Source: Candidatus Sulfopaludibacter sp. SbA3 (GTDB lineage Bacteria > Acidobacteriota > Terriglobia > 20CM-2-55-15). From it: a stretch of 36,851 nt of DNA. Below, piece by piece: positions 24,093 through 31,350 of the stretch. The notes under the pieces are model-generated. The model had not been told where the DNA came from and searched no databases. It was given only the letters and a program-made list of their open reading frames with translations. Location of the stretch: NCBI GenBank assembly GCA_945865815.1, contig CAMBFR010000030.1:1-36851 (forward strand), in the 5' to 3' direction. Within the stretch, counting starts at the first letter, position 1; the number at the start of each line of letters is the position of its first letter. The position numbers and the translations under genes were made by a program.

Positions 24093-24179
24093 TCTTGAAA
24101 TTGAACGTTCCCGGTCCAATTCGAGATTTCGGATTTCGGATTTGAGGTGCAGGATTCGTCCAATTTCGAAATTTGAATC
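24093..24179. other. AT-rich intergenic spacer with short repeats
   Basis: GATTTCG is repeated in tandem at 24125-24138 and followed by GATTTGA. TCCAATTCGAGATTT at 24115 recurs, slightly changed, at 24159 as TCCAATTTCGAAATTT. AATTTCGAAATT (24162-24173) is a 12-base palindrome just before the lipid-kinase start. Base composition is clearly more AT-rich than both neighbours. I see no coding sequence. Confidence 0.6.
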
Positions 24180-25091
24180 ATGAGCATTGTCGCGATCCTC
24201 AACCCAAAATCTGCCAATGGCAATGCCGCCAGGACATGGGCGAAGGTCCGCGCGCATTTACCGGAATCGGTTCGGACCATTGAAACCATGGGGCCCGGAC
24301 ACGCCACCGAGTTGACCGCAGATGCGATCAGGGCGGGCGCGAAAACGATCGTTGCCGTAGGTGGAGACGGAACCATCAACGAAGTCGTGAACGGTTTCTT
24401 CGACGATGGCCGGGCGATCACCCCGGATGCGAAGCTGGCGATCGTTCCACACGGAACCGGCTCGGACTTTCAGCGCGTGCTGAATCTTCCCTGGGAAGAG
24501 GAAAAAGCGGCGCGGCTGATCCTTACAGAAGAACCTCGCATGGTCGATGTTCTCCGCGTCCTTTACACCGGGCACAACGGCAGGCTTACCACGCGTTATT
24601 CGATCAACGTGACGAGTTTTGGTATGGGAGGAGAAGTGGCGGCGCGCGTGAATCGCTCCTCCAAACTGCTGGGTGGGGGCATCGCCTTCCTGGCCGCGAC
24701 GCTTCGGACTGCACTGACGTTTTCCGGCGTTGCGGCGCGAGTGACTCTCGACGATGAAAAGACCATCGAGGCGAGAATCACGAATGTAGCGGTCGGGAAT
24801 GGCCAGTATCACGGGGCAGGCATGTGGGTCTGTCCCGGCGCATCCCTCGAAGACGGCCTGCTGGATGTGACCGTCATCGAATACCTTTCCGCGTTTCAGA
24901 TGTTGCGGAGTCTTCCAAGCCTCTACAACGGCGCGATCTACCAACACCCGAAAGTGCGGGCCTTTCGCGCAAAGCGGGTCAAGGCGGAGTCGAGCCAGCC
25001 GTCGTTCATCGAGATCGACGGAGAACCGGTGGGCCGGCTTCCGGTCGAGATTGAAATCGTTCCGCGGGCGCTCCGAATTCTTATGAGATGA
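24180..25091 (+). CDS. Diacylglycerol kinase-family lipid kinase (YegS/DgkB fold)
   Basis: This 303-residue kinase has the catalytic-domain signature VAVGGDGTINEVVNG (GGDGT at 61-65), then AIVPHGTGSDFQRVLNL in place of the common GT.N. The beta-sandwich half holds INVTSFGMGGEVAARVNRSS, NGQYHGAGMWVCPGASLEDG and LLDVTVI. By family it phosphorylates a lipid such as diacylglycerol or a sphingoid base. It lies 87 bases after the SDR operon on the same strand and is followed by a ferritin-like gene with 20 bases between. Its position behind acyl reductase genes supports a lipid role. ATG 24180 has no clear Shine-Dalgarno. Confidence 0.88.
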   Translation: MSIVAILNPKSANGNAARTWAKVRAHLPESVRTIETMGPGHATELTADAIRAGAKTIVAVGGDGTINEVVNGFFDDGRAITPDAKLAIVPHGTGSDFQRVLNLPWEEEKAARLILTEEPRMVDVLRVLYTGHNGRLTTRYSINVTSFGMGGEVAARVNRSSKLLGGGIAFLAATLRTALTFSGVAARVTLDDEKTIEARITNVAVGNGQYHGAGMWVCPGASLEDGLLDVTVIEYLSAFQMLRSLPSLYNGAIYQHPKVRAFRAKRVKAESSQPSFIEIDGEPVGRLPVEIEIVPRALRILMR

Positions 25092-25111
25092 TTTCCGCAC
25101 GGGAGGTTCAC

Positions 25112-25567
25112 ATGAAAAACAAGCAGACAAAGCAGGTTGTTGAAACACTCAATCACATCCTCGAAATGGAGCTCGCCGGGACGATCCACTACACCCATTA
25201 CTCGTTCATGGTGTACGGCTACAATCGCATTCCGATCGTGAAGTGGCTTGGGGAACAGGCGACGGAGTCGATGGCCCACGCTCAGGCTGCCGGGGAGATG
25301 GTCACGCAACTGGGCGCGCACCCGTCATTGGGAATCGGACCGCTCCTCGAGACCCACAAGCACGACATCGGCGACATTCTCCGCGAATCGCTGGGACACG
25401 AGAAAGCAACGCTGAAGTACTACGAGAAGCTGCTGAAACTCGTCGAGGGAAACAACGTCATGCTCGAGGAGTACGCGCGCGAACACATCTACATGGAGAT
25501 GCAGCACATCGGAGAAGTGGACAAAATGCTCCGCCGGCCCGGCGACATCGAATCCTTCGAGGGATAA
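25112..25567 (+). CDS. Bacterioferritin-like protein
   Basis: This 151-residue four-helix ferritin-like protein carries likely di-iron ligands: Glu18/Glu20 region in ILEMELAGTIHYTHY, Glu and His in TESMAHAQ, Glu in SLGHEKATL, and Glu and His in IYMEMQHIGE. These match the bacterioferritin layout. MVYGYNRIPIVKWLGEQA replaces the usual second-helix text, so haem binding (usually Met52) is uncertain. By family it oxidises and stores iron. GGGAGG 6 bases before ATG 25112 makes the start secure. Repeat copy C begins 36 bases after the stop. Confidence 0.85.
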   Translation: MKNKQTKQVVETLNHILEMELAGTIHYTHYSFMVYGYNRIPIVKWLGEQATESMAHAQAAGEMVTQLGAHPSLGIGPLLETHKHDIGDILRESLGHEKATLKYYEKLLKLVEGNNVMLEEYAREHIYMEMQHIGEVDKMLRRPGDIESFEG

Positions 25568-25603
25568 AGAAGCACGACACTGTCCGAACTTCTCAGTCTG
25601 CCT

Positions 25604-25648
25604 GTGGGCGCGGGGGTTTTGCCCCGCGCCCGGATCAAACAGAAATTA
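25604..25648. repeat. GC-rich palindromic repeat, copy C (shortened)
   Basis: GTGGGCGCGGGGG, a TTTT loop and CCCCGCGCCC make a compact hairpin at 25604-25631. This is followed by GGATCAAACAGAAATTAC, the core motif of copies A and B. The outer second arm is missing. It lies between convergent bacterioferritin-like and plsY genes and may act as a terminator. Confidence 0.75.
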
Positions 25649-25670
25649 CTTCCGAGGCCTGATCGAATTC

Positions 25671-26246
25671 TCAGGAGATGATTTCGCGCAGGTTGGGCGC
25701 GTGCCTGATAACAATGATCGCGAGCATGACGTAAGCGAAAAGACCCGCCGCCGTTCCCTGCAGGACCAGCACCAGAGTGGCGATCACAAACATCGTGGTG
25801 AGTGACGCGATTGCCCCTTCCTGACGCCATCGCATGCGTTTGCCAACGGCTCGAAGTATCGCGTACAGCGGCAGGCATGGGATCGTAAGCCATGGCTGCA
25901 GGAACAGCAGGACACCCACTGTTGTGGCCACACCCTTGCCGCCGTTGAATCCCGTGAACGGGCTCCAGCAGTGCCCCATAACCGCTGCGATACCGAGAAC
26001 CCACTGCACCGAAGCCGGCTCACCGCGCGAGAGCAGCATCAGGGCGACGAAGCCCTTGAAGATATCGCCGGTCAGGGTGAGCACGGCCCGCCATTTCGAG
26101 GACACGCGCAGCACATTGTTGAAGCCGGGATTCTTCGACCCCACCTTCGTGATATCGATGCCTGTCCCGATCATCGCGATCTTCGCGAACGGAATGGCGC
26201 CGATGAAGAAACTGATCGCAACTTTCCAAATGATCGAGAGTGTCAT
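25671..26246 (-). CDS. plsY: PlsY-type acyl-phosphate:glycerol-3-phosphate acyltransferase
   Basis: PlsY moves an acyl group from acyl-phosphate to glycerol-3-phosphate, starting phospholipid synthesis. The 191-residue membrane protein has five or six helices and the three family motifs. These are IGAIPFAKI then VGSKNPGFNNVLR (usually GSGNPGATN), the TGDIFKGFVALML segment, and GHCWSPFTGFNGGKGVATT. The change from GATN to GFNN in motif 1 is unusual and may mark a subgroup. No plsX is adjacent. ATG 26246 lacks an obvious ribosome site. It may be read through from the upstream adenosine-kinase-family gene across the 110-bp palindromic element. Confidence 0.88.
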   Translation of the reverse strand: MTLSIIWKVAISFFIGAIPFAKIAMIGTGIDITKVGSKNPGFNNVLRVSSKWRAVLTLTGDIFKGFVALMLLSRGEPASVQWVLGIAAVMGHCWSPFTGFNGGKGVATTVGVLLFLQPWLTIPCLPLYAILRAVGKRMRWRQEGAIASLTTMFVIATLVLVLQGTAAGLFAYVMLAIIVIRHAPNLREIIS

Positions 26247-26263
26247 TTATAAAGAGGGCGATT

Positions 26264-26373
26264 AACCCTCATCCGGCCCTTCGGGCCACCTTCTCCCCAG
26301 GGGAGAAGGACTAGTCCAGAAGTTTGTCCCACTCCCATTGGGAGAGGGTGCCGCGAAGCGGCGGGTGAGGGTT
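26264..26373. repeat. 110-bp composite palindromic element
   Basis: The outer ends AACCCTCA (26264-26271) and TGAGGGTT (26366-26373) are inverted. Inside are nested hairpins: GGCCCTTCGGGCC near 26275, CCTTCTCCCCAGGGGAGAAGG at 26290-26309, CTCCCATTGGGAG near 26332 and GCCGCGAAGCGGC near 26350. Elements of this look are common between genes in Proteobacteria. It is unrelated to repeats A-C. Confidence 0.75.
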
Positions 26374-26391
26374 TTGAGCCACACGCCGCCC

Positions 26392-26880
26392 TCATCCTTT
26401 CACCTTGTATCCGAAATTCCGCAACAGTGTCTTCCGCGCTGCCTTGTCCGCATCCTGTTCGACGCCTTTCGGAGATGAGCCGTCGATTACACCCATGATT
26501 CCGCGGCCCTGTTCGCTCTCGGCGACCACGACTTCGAGCGGATTCGCGGTGGCGCAATAGATCCTGCAAACTTCAGGACACATTTTAACGGAGTTCAGAA
26601 CATTGATGGGAAACGCATCCCGAAGCAGAATGGCGAAAACGTGGCCGGCGCCGATGCTCTGCACAATGGAGACGGCCTGGCCGGCAAGCTCGCTGTCATT
26701 GCCTTCGTAGCGAACCAGGCAAGGACCGGACGCCTCCGTAAATGCCACGCCAAACTTGATCTGGGGCGACGACCCAACAAGGATCTCGTAAAGATCTTCA
26801 GCCGTCTTGATGAAGTGAGTCTGGCCAAGAATGACATTGGCCCCGTCGGGAATCTGTACTCGAATGGTTTTGAACTCCAT
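26392..26880 (-). CDS. Adenosine-specific kinase family protein (DUF355)
   Basis: This 162-residue protein is a full-length match to the small adenosine-specific kinase family known from archaea and scattered bacteria. The N-terminal half has VQIPDGANVILGQTHFIKTA, and the centre has PQIKFGVAFTEASGPCLVRY and DSELAGQAV. The highly conserved tail has MCPEVCRIYCATANPLEVVV followed by GRGIMGVIDG. Cysteines in MCPEVCRIYC are conserved in relatives as I recall. The kinase role comes from structural work on an archaeal member and may not hold here. ACGGAG lies 7 bases before ATG 26880. The gene is back-to-back with a small membrane protein gene, 32 bases away. Confidence 0.87.
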   Translation of the reverse strand: MEFKTIRVQIPDGANVILGQTHFIKTAEDLYEILVGSSPQIKFGVAFTEASGPCLVRYEGNDSELAGQAVSIVQSIGAGHVFAILLRDAFPINVLNSVKMCPEVCRIYCATANPLEVVVAESEQGRGIMGVIDGSSPKGVEQDADKAARKTLLRNFGYKVKG

Positions 26881-26912
26881 GCGCGCTCCGTGGGTGTAGA
26901 ATTTCAGACCAA

Positions 26913-27080
26913 ATGATACGTCAGTACACGGCGATGGGTCTTCAACTGCTGGGTCTGATTCTCACGGGTGAAGCGCTTCTGCTTTACTTCGGCGAGATGG
27001 GACCATTGCTCAGAACCGCATCCGTCGGCGCGGGTTTGTTCTACGCCGGCTACTTCATCCGTCCCAACAAAGGCGGGTAA
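26913..27080 (+). CDS. Small two-helix membrane protein, 55 residues
   Basis: Reading from ATG 26913 gives MIRQYTAMGLQLLGLILTGE, then a run ending AGLFYAGYFIRPNKGG before TAA. Two hydrophobic segments, about 8-27 and 33-49, are separated by GEMGPLLRT; the charge pattern suits a small hairpin membrane protein. It ends 4 bases before the rhomboid GTG, so the pair is probably co-translated. TAGAAT at 26898-26903 may be its -10, nine bases upstream. I know no family for it. Conservation next to rhomboid genes would be the test. Confidence 0.6.
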   Translation: MIRQYTAMGLQLLGLILTGEALLLYFGEMGPLLRTASVGAGLFYAGYFIRPNKGG

Positions 27081-27084
27081 TCGA

Positions 27085-27846
27085 GTGTCACGGTATTCTC
27101 AACGTTACAGCTACGGGCCTTTCGGCGTGGGCGGATGGACGCCGGCTGTCAAGATCCTGATCGTCGCCAACGTGATCGCGTTCCTGCTGCAGATCTTCGA
27201 CCGTGTTGCCGGTGGTTCGGGCATGGTTGCAAACTTCGGGCTGACACCCGCGCAGGTAACGCAGAATTTCTACCTCTGGCAGCTCGTGACTTACATGTTC
27301 CTGCACGACAGCGGCCAGCTCTTCCATATCCTGTTCAACATGCTGGGACTGTGGATGTTTGGATCCGAGCTCGAGCGCGCCTGGGGCACCCGCCAGTTCA
27401 CGAAGTTCTATTTCATCTGCGGAATCGGCGCCGGCATCCTGAGCGTCCTCATCTCCCCGCGTTCGCCGATCGCCACGATCGGCGCGTCCGGTGCGATTTA
27501 CGGCGTGCTGGCGGCGTTTGGAATTCTTTTCCCCAATCGCATCATCTACTGGATCATTTTCCCGATTCCGGCCAAGTGGTTTGTGTTGATCCTCGGCGGA
27601 ATGGCGTTCTTCTCCTCGCTTTCCGCCTCGGGCGGCGGTATTGCGCATATCGCGCACCTGGGCGGCATGCTTTGCGGACTCGTATACCTGAAGGGCGGAA
27701 CGATCTTCTCGGACGCCCGGTACCAGTATGACCGCTGGCGCCGGAACCGGCTGCGCCGGAAATTCGACGTGTACTACAACGAGAAGCGGCGAGATGAGGA
27801 GCGGCGTGACGACCAGGACCCGCCGCCACCATGGCGCAAGTGGTAA
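27085..27846 (+). CDS. Rhomboid-family intramembrane serine protease
   Basis: This 253-residue protein has about six helices. Catalytic Ser135 lies in IGASGAIYGVLAAF and His191 in IAHIAHLGGMLCG, completing the rhomboid dyad. FHILFNMLGLWMFGSELERA supplies the family loop-1 region. The charged C-terminal tail (RRNRLRRKFDVYYNEKRRDE and on) is cytoplasmic by charge. Rhomboids cut membrane-spanning helices of substrate proteins. The start is GTG 27085, four bases after the small membrane protein; an in-frame extension upstream runs through that gene in another frame and is rejected. It overlaps the next gene by 16 bases. Confidence 0.9.
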   Translation: MSRYSQRYSYGPFGVGGWTPAVKILIVANVIAFLLQIFDRVAGGSGMVANFGLTPAQVTQNFYLWQLVTYMFLHDSGQLFHILFNMLGLWMFGSELERAWGTRQFTKFYFICGIGAGILSVLISPRSPIATIGASGAIYGVLAAFGILFPNRIIYWIIFPIPAKWFVLILGGMAFFSSLSASGGGIAHIAHLGGMLCGLVYLKGGTIFSDARYQYDRWRRNRLRRKFDVYYNEKRRDEERRDDQDPPPPWRKW

Positions 27847-28835
27847 GCCCTGCCGGCACTGCAGGCCCTGCCGGCCCTGCCGGCTCCGCGAGCGATGCGC
27901 GTTTCCGCAGTTATAACGGGTGGCTCAGGGAAAGATTCGGGGAGCGCGTTTACAAGGTCATCGTCGATGCCGGATTCACCTGCCCCAATCGTGACGGAAC
28001 CGCCGCGACCGGCGGATGCGCCTACTGTAACAACAATTCGTTCCGGCCACCCTCCGCCATAAAAACGGATCCGATTCGCGACCAGGTCCGCGAAGGCATC
28101 GAATACATTCGCAAACGTTTCGACGCCAGGAAATTCATCGTTTATTTCCAGCCGTTCACGAACACTTACGCGGAAACGGAATATCTGCGCCAGCTTTACA
28201 ACGATGCGATCGATCATCCCGAAGTTGTCGGGCTCGCCATCGGCACGCGGCCCGACTGCGTCGACGAAGACAAAATCCGGATGATCGATGAGATCGCGCG
28301 GCGGACCTTTGTCTCGCTTGAATTCGGAGTGGAGTCCATCTACGACGACACGCTCCGGCGCGTCAATCGAGGCCACGACTACGGCGCTTTCCTCCACGCG
28401 ATGCAGCTTGCGCGCGGCCGCTCGATCCACCTGGGCGCCCACCTGATTCTTGGTTTTCCATGGGAAACCCGCGAGCAATGGCTGGCAATGGCCGACGAAA
28501 TGTCGCGCGTCGGCATCGACATGCTCAAGATCCATCACCTGCACATCGTGCGGGGTACGGCACTGGCCGCGGAGTATGCGCGATCCCCTTTCCGCGTGCT
28601 CGGCTACGAGGAGTATCTCGATCTGCTCTGTGAATTCATTGAGAGGCTGGATCCGCGAATCGTTATCGAGCGAATGTTCGGCAAGTCGCCGCCTGGATTG
28701 CTCGTTGCGCCGACCTGGAAGCGGACAAAGAACGACCTCGTCATCGATATCCAGAGAAAGTTTGAAGAGCGCGGAGTAATGCAGGGAACGAAATCGGCAG
28801 TGCTTCAGTTCACGCGGACCACGAACGAGTCGTAG
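27831..28835 (+). CDS. Radical SAM protein, TIGR01212/YhcC family
   Basis: This 334-residue protein carries the unusual YhcC-type cluster motif FTCPNRDGTAATGGCAYC, with Cys51, Cys63 and Cys66 expected to bind the 4Fe-4S cluster that splits SAM. FIVYFQPFTNTYAETEYLRQ, GLAIGTRPDCVDEDKI, VSLEFGVESIYDDTLRRVNR and HLILGFPWETREQW are family blocks. The N-terminal 20 residues are a Gly/Pro/Ala run encoded by short repeats of ggccctgccggc, so the true start may be inside it. The reaction is unknown. It overlaps rhomboid by 16 bases, and its last 31 bases overlap the convergent rlpA end. Confidence 0.88.
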   Translation: MAQVVSPAGTAGPAGPAGSASDARFRSYNGWLRERFGERVYKVIVDAGFTCPNRDGTAATGGCAYCNNNSFRPPSAIKTDPIRDQVREGIEYIRKRFDARKFIVYFQPFTNTYAETEYLRQLYNDAIDHPEVVGLAIGTRPDCVDEDKIRMIDEIARRTFVSLEFGVESIYDDTLRRVNRGHDYGAFLHAMQLARGRSIHLGAHLILGFPWETREQWLAMADEMSRVGIDMLKIHHLHIVRGTALAAEYARSPFRVLGYEEYLDLLCEFIERLDPRIVIERMFGKSPPGLLVAPTWKRTKNDLVIDIQRKFEERGVMQGTKSAVLQFTRTTNES

Positions 28836-29464
28836 TCCTCATCGCGCAGCTTCTGGGCCAGCTTTTCGGCAGTCAGCAAATTGGGCTCACGGCCCACTCT
28901 CACACGAAAAACGGTCTTCGAACCGGACGCAGTCTGGATGGAAACAGCCGGATACTTCCGCTCCAGTTGCCGTTTCAGATCCTCGGCGGCCCGCTGGTTT
29001 TCGAACGCCGCCACCTGCACCGCGTACAAGGAATTGAGCGCGGCGCCCCGGCCCGGAGTGCCGGCCCTCACAACCTTCAGCTTGACCGGCGCAATGCCCG
29101 AACGAACCATATCGATTTCGCGCGCTGCAATTAAGGAAAGGTCGATCACCCGGCCGTCGATGAACGGCCCGCGGTCGTTGATGCGAACTTCAACTTCCCG
29201 GCCATTGTTCTTGTTCGTAACCACGACAACGGAATTGAAGGGCAGCGTCCGATGCGCGGCTGTCATACCCTTGTAGGTGTCGAAGACTTCACCGTTGGCG
29301 GTGCGCCGGCCGTGGTATGGCTCGGCATAATATGAGGCGATCCCATCAAGTTCGCTCGATTGAACGGAAACGGGCGCCGAACCGGGAATCGAAATCTGAA
29401 CCGTCTTTCGACCGCAGGCAGAAACGAGCAGAACCATTGAAACAATTAACAGCAGGCGACGCAC
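28805..29464 (-). CDS. rlpA: RlpA-family lipoprotein with SPOR domain
   Basis: This lipoprotein of about 219 residues has a lipobox LVSAC near residue 17. A double-psi beta-barrel RlpA domain follows: GIASYYAEPYHGRRTANGEV, FDTYKGMTAAHRTLPFNSVV and RINDRGPFIDGRVIDLS, keeping the His and Asp residues needed for lytic transglycosylase activity. The C-terminal SPOR domain (about 145-219, LYAVQVAAFENQRAAEDL onward) binds denuded septal glycan. It should act at the division septum. I chose GTG 29464; ATG 29491 would overlap the divergent gene start. TATTAC 6 bases before the GTG may be its -10. Confidence 0.9.
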   Translation of the reverse strand: MRRLLLIVSMVLLVSACGRKTVQISIPGSAPVSVQSSELDGIASYYAEPYHGRRTANGEVFDTYKGMTAAHRTLPFNSVVVVTNKNNGREVEVRINDRGPFIDGRVIDLSLIAAREIDMVRSGIAPVKLKVVRAGTPGRGAALNSLYAVQVAAFENQRAAEDLKRQLERKYPAVSIQTASGSKTVFRVRVGREPNLLTAEKLAQKLRDEDYDSFVVRVN

Positions 29465-29470
29465 ATGCCT

Positions 29471-29483
29471 GTAATAGCATAAT
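29471..29483. promoter_or_regulatory. Overlapping divergent -10 elements (rlpA and ICMT-like gene)
   Basis: On the minus strand TATTAC (29476-29471) ends 6 bases before rlpA GTG 29464. On the plus strand CATAAT (29478-29483) ends 6 bases before ATG 29490. No Shine-Dalgarno is seen for either, so both messages may be leaderless. The -35 boxes are not clear. Confidence 0.35.
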
Positions 29484-29489
29484 CCCGGC

Positions 29490-30068
29490 ATGACCACAAT
29501 ACTTTGGTTGGTTACAGCGATCTTCGCACAAGTAATTGCGATCCTTTATCCACCGGTCCTCGTCTTCTGGTTCATCATTCATCTCAACATCGAACGCTGG
29601 CGGAAGGTCGGCAAGAGGGCGTACTGGGCCGGCTTGGCTTGGCCGGCCATCAGCGGTCCGCTGCTCTACTGGAGGCAGGAAATCTTCTCCATCCGGTGGC
29701 CGAATCCATGGTGGGTCATGGTCCTGGGGATAATCGCGTTGGGACTGTCGTTTTGGATCGGCTCGAAGGCGGGAAAATCGATCTCCCTGCGAACGCTGGC
29801 AGGCATTCCGGAACTGGAACCGCAGAAGAATCGGCAGCCGCTGCTTCAGTCCGGTATCTATTCAAGAACACGCAACCCGCTTTACGTTGCGCACTGGCTC
29901 GCGATCTTTGCCTCGGCTGCGATGACGGGCTTTGCCGCAAACTGGATCCTGCTTGCCGGAGATTCCCTCGTGCTCCCCCTGATGGTCCGCGCAGAAGAAC
30001 GCGAACTCCGCCGCCGGTACGGCGCCGAATATGACGAGTACACGCGCCGGGTGCGCCGCTTCGTGTAA
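29490..30068 (+). CDS. Isoprenylcysteine carboxylmethyltransferase-like membrane methyltransferase
   Basis: This 192-residue protein has four or five helices. The C-terminal ICMT/PEMT motif is SGIYSRTRNPLYVAHWLAIF followed by RAEERELRRRYGAEYDEYTR, where the RxPxY and EExxLxxxxGxxYxxY elements bind SAM. In bacteria such proteins methylate lipids or other hydrophobic acceptors; the substrate here is unknown. It heads a same-strand run of four genes with spacings of 15, 13 and -1 bases. Confidence 0.85.
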   Translation: MTTILWLVTAIFAQVIAILYPPVLVFWFIIHLNIERWRKVGKRAYWAGLAWPAISGPLLYWRQEIFSIRWPNPWWVMVLGIIALGLSFWIGSKAGKSISLRTLAGIPELEPQKNRQPLLQSGIYSRTRNPLYVAHWLAIFASAAMTGFAANWILLAGDSLVLPLMVRAEERELRRRYGAEYDEYTRRVRRFV

Positions 30069-30083
30069 AATCGTTTCTTTATT

Positions 30084-30602
30084 ATGGTTCTCGCATTATT
30101 GACTACTTCGTTCGTGTCCATCGTGTGCTTCATCATCGCTATCGTGATGGGGTTCACCATGGAAGGCCGCGCCGGCTTTTCCCAGCATTTCCTGTTTGGC
30201 TTCTTCACCACGTTTCTCGTGACCCTGTCCCAGAGCATGACCATGTTTTACTTCATCGGAACGGGAAAGCAGGTGAAGGATCTGGTCGCAAGCCAGGGCG
30301 CCGGAACAAACTTCGTTCAGCGCACGAAGATGTTCAAGCAGAAGGTGTTTCCGCCGGCGACGTGGGCGATACTGTTTACGATGGCGACAATGATTCTTGG
30401 GGGAGGTGTCGATACGCGCGTCATTCCAACATTTGTTCACACGCTGCTGGCGGTTATTTCCCTCTATTACAATGTGGTCGCGTTCTGGCGGGAGGCAAAG
30501 TACATGATCGAACACAGCATACTGATGGAAGAACTGGACCGGTTTCTGCAGGCCTCAGCCGGTGCGCCAGGTTCGTCGGATATAGCACCCTCTGCGCCAT
30601 AA
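30084..30602 (+). CDS. Unknown four-helix membrane protein
   Basis: This 172-residue protein is not one I recognise. Hydrophobic segments are at about 2-24, 35-58, 92-110 and 114-133. Between helices 2 and 3 is a cytosolic-looking loop, GKQVKDLVASQGAGTNFVQR. The C-terminal tail is Ala/Ser/Pro-rich. FHALWREAKY-like text (VVAFWREAKYMIEHSILMEE) suggests an amphipathic helix after the last membrane segment. It is 15 bases after the ICMT-like gene and 13 before the methyltransferase, so it is probably part of that operon. TAAAAT at 30066-30071 could be an internal promoter. Confidence 0.75.
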   Translation: MVLALLTTSFVSIVCFIIAIVMGFTMEGRAGFSQHFLFGFFTTFLVTLSQSMTMFYFIGTGKQVKDLVASQGAGTNFVQRTKMFKQKVFPPATWAILFTMATMILGGGVDTRVIPTFVHTLLAVISLYYNVVAFWREAKYMIEHSILMEELDRFLQASAGAPGSSDIAPSAP

Positions 30603-30615
30603 TCCGTTCAATCCG

Positions 30616-31350
30616 GTGCAGCCGCTCATTACCCATCTTACGCATCAACGGCGAATCGCGTACCCTTCAACAGAAACAGCGGACGACATTAACGCATTCA
30701 TCGAATCACGAGCGCTGGAGCATACCGGCAGGCTCGAAGACGAGTTCGTTCAGCGGGCCGTCAGCCTGGGTGTCGAAAGCGGAATGGTGCTCGATGTCGG
30801 TACACGCGTTGGTCTGATCGCGCTTAAAATCCTCTGGCAGAGCGAAAACTACTATGCGATCGGCATGGACACTTCCGGACTGATGATCGAGCGCGCTCGA
30901 GAGACTGCGGCTGCATGGGGCCTGGGAGAGCGGGCGTTTTTCCAGGTGGGTGACGCGCGGCGCATGCGTTTCAAGAGCGGCTATTTCGACCTGGTTGTCT
31001 CAGACTCGTCGTTGCACCGATTCGACGATTCGTTGCCGGTGCTTTCCGAAATCCGGAGGGTCATGAAGCCCAGGGGCGCGCTGCTGATCCGCGATTTCCG
31101 GCGTCCCGGCCGGCTCCGGATGAAGAAACAGATCGAAGACACGACGCGGGTATTCGGCGCGCGCATGCGCTCTCAGGTCGAAGTTGCGCTGCGGACGGCC
31201 TATACTCGCGATGAGTTGTCGTCCGCTGTCCGGGCCGCCGGTCTCGAGCGGACCAGCGTGGCCGAGTCCGACGAAAGACACATCATGATCGAGCGCCGGG
31301 GCGAAACGGATCCGAATTCGTGGATCACGGCGCGGGAGCAGTATCGCTAG
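30616..31350 (+). CDS. Class I SAM-dependent methyltransferase
   Basis: This 244-residue protein has a Rossmann methyltransferase core: motif I MVLDVGTRVGLIALKI (GxxxG slightly altered from the usual GxGxG), motif II YYAIGMDTSGLMIERARE, and motif III FQVGDARRMRFKSGYFDLVV. The post-core segment is EIRRVMKPRGALLIRDFRRP. It resembles the UbiE/COQ5 or methyltransferase-11 type that acts on small lipophilic molecules; the substrate is unknown. The start is GTG 30616; I see no better ATG. Its stop shares a base with the next start (TAGTG at 31348-31352). Confidence 0.85.
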   Translation: MQPLITHLTHQRRIAYPSTETADDINAFIESRALEHTGRLEDEFVQRAVSLGVESGMVLDVGTRVGLIALKILWQSENYYAIGMDTSGLMIERARETAAAWGLGERAFFQVGDARRMRFKSGYFDLVVSDSSLHRFDDSLPVLSEIRRVMKPRGALLIRDFRRPGRLRMKKQIEDTTRVFGARMRSQVEVALRTAYTRDELSSAVRAAGLERTSVAESDERHIMIERRGETDPNSWITAREQYR

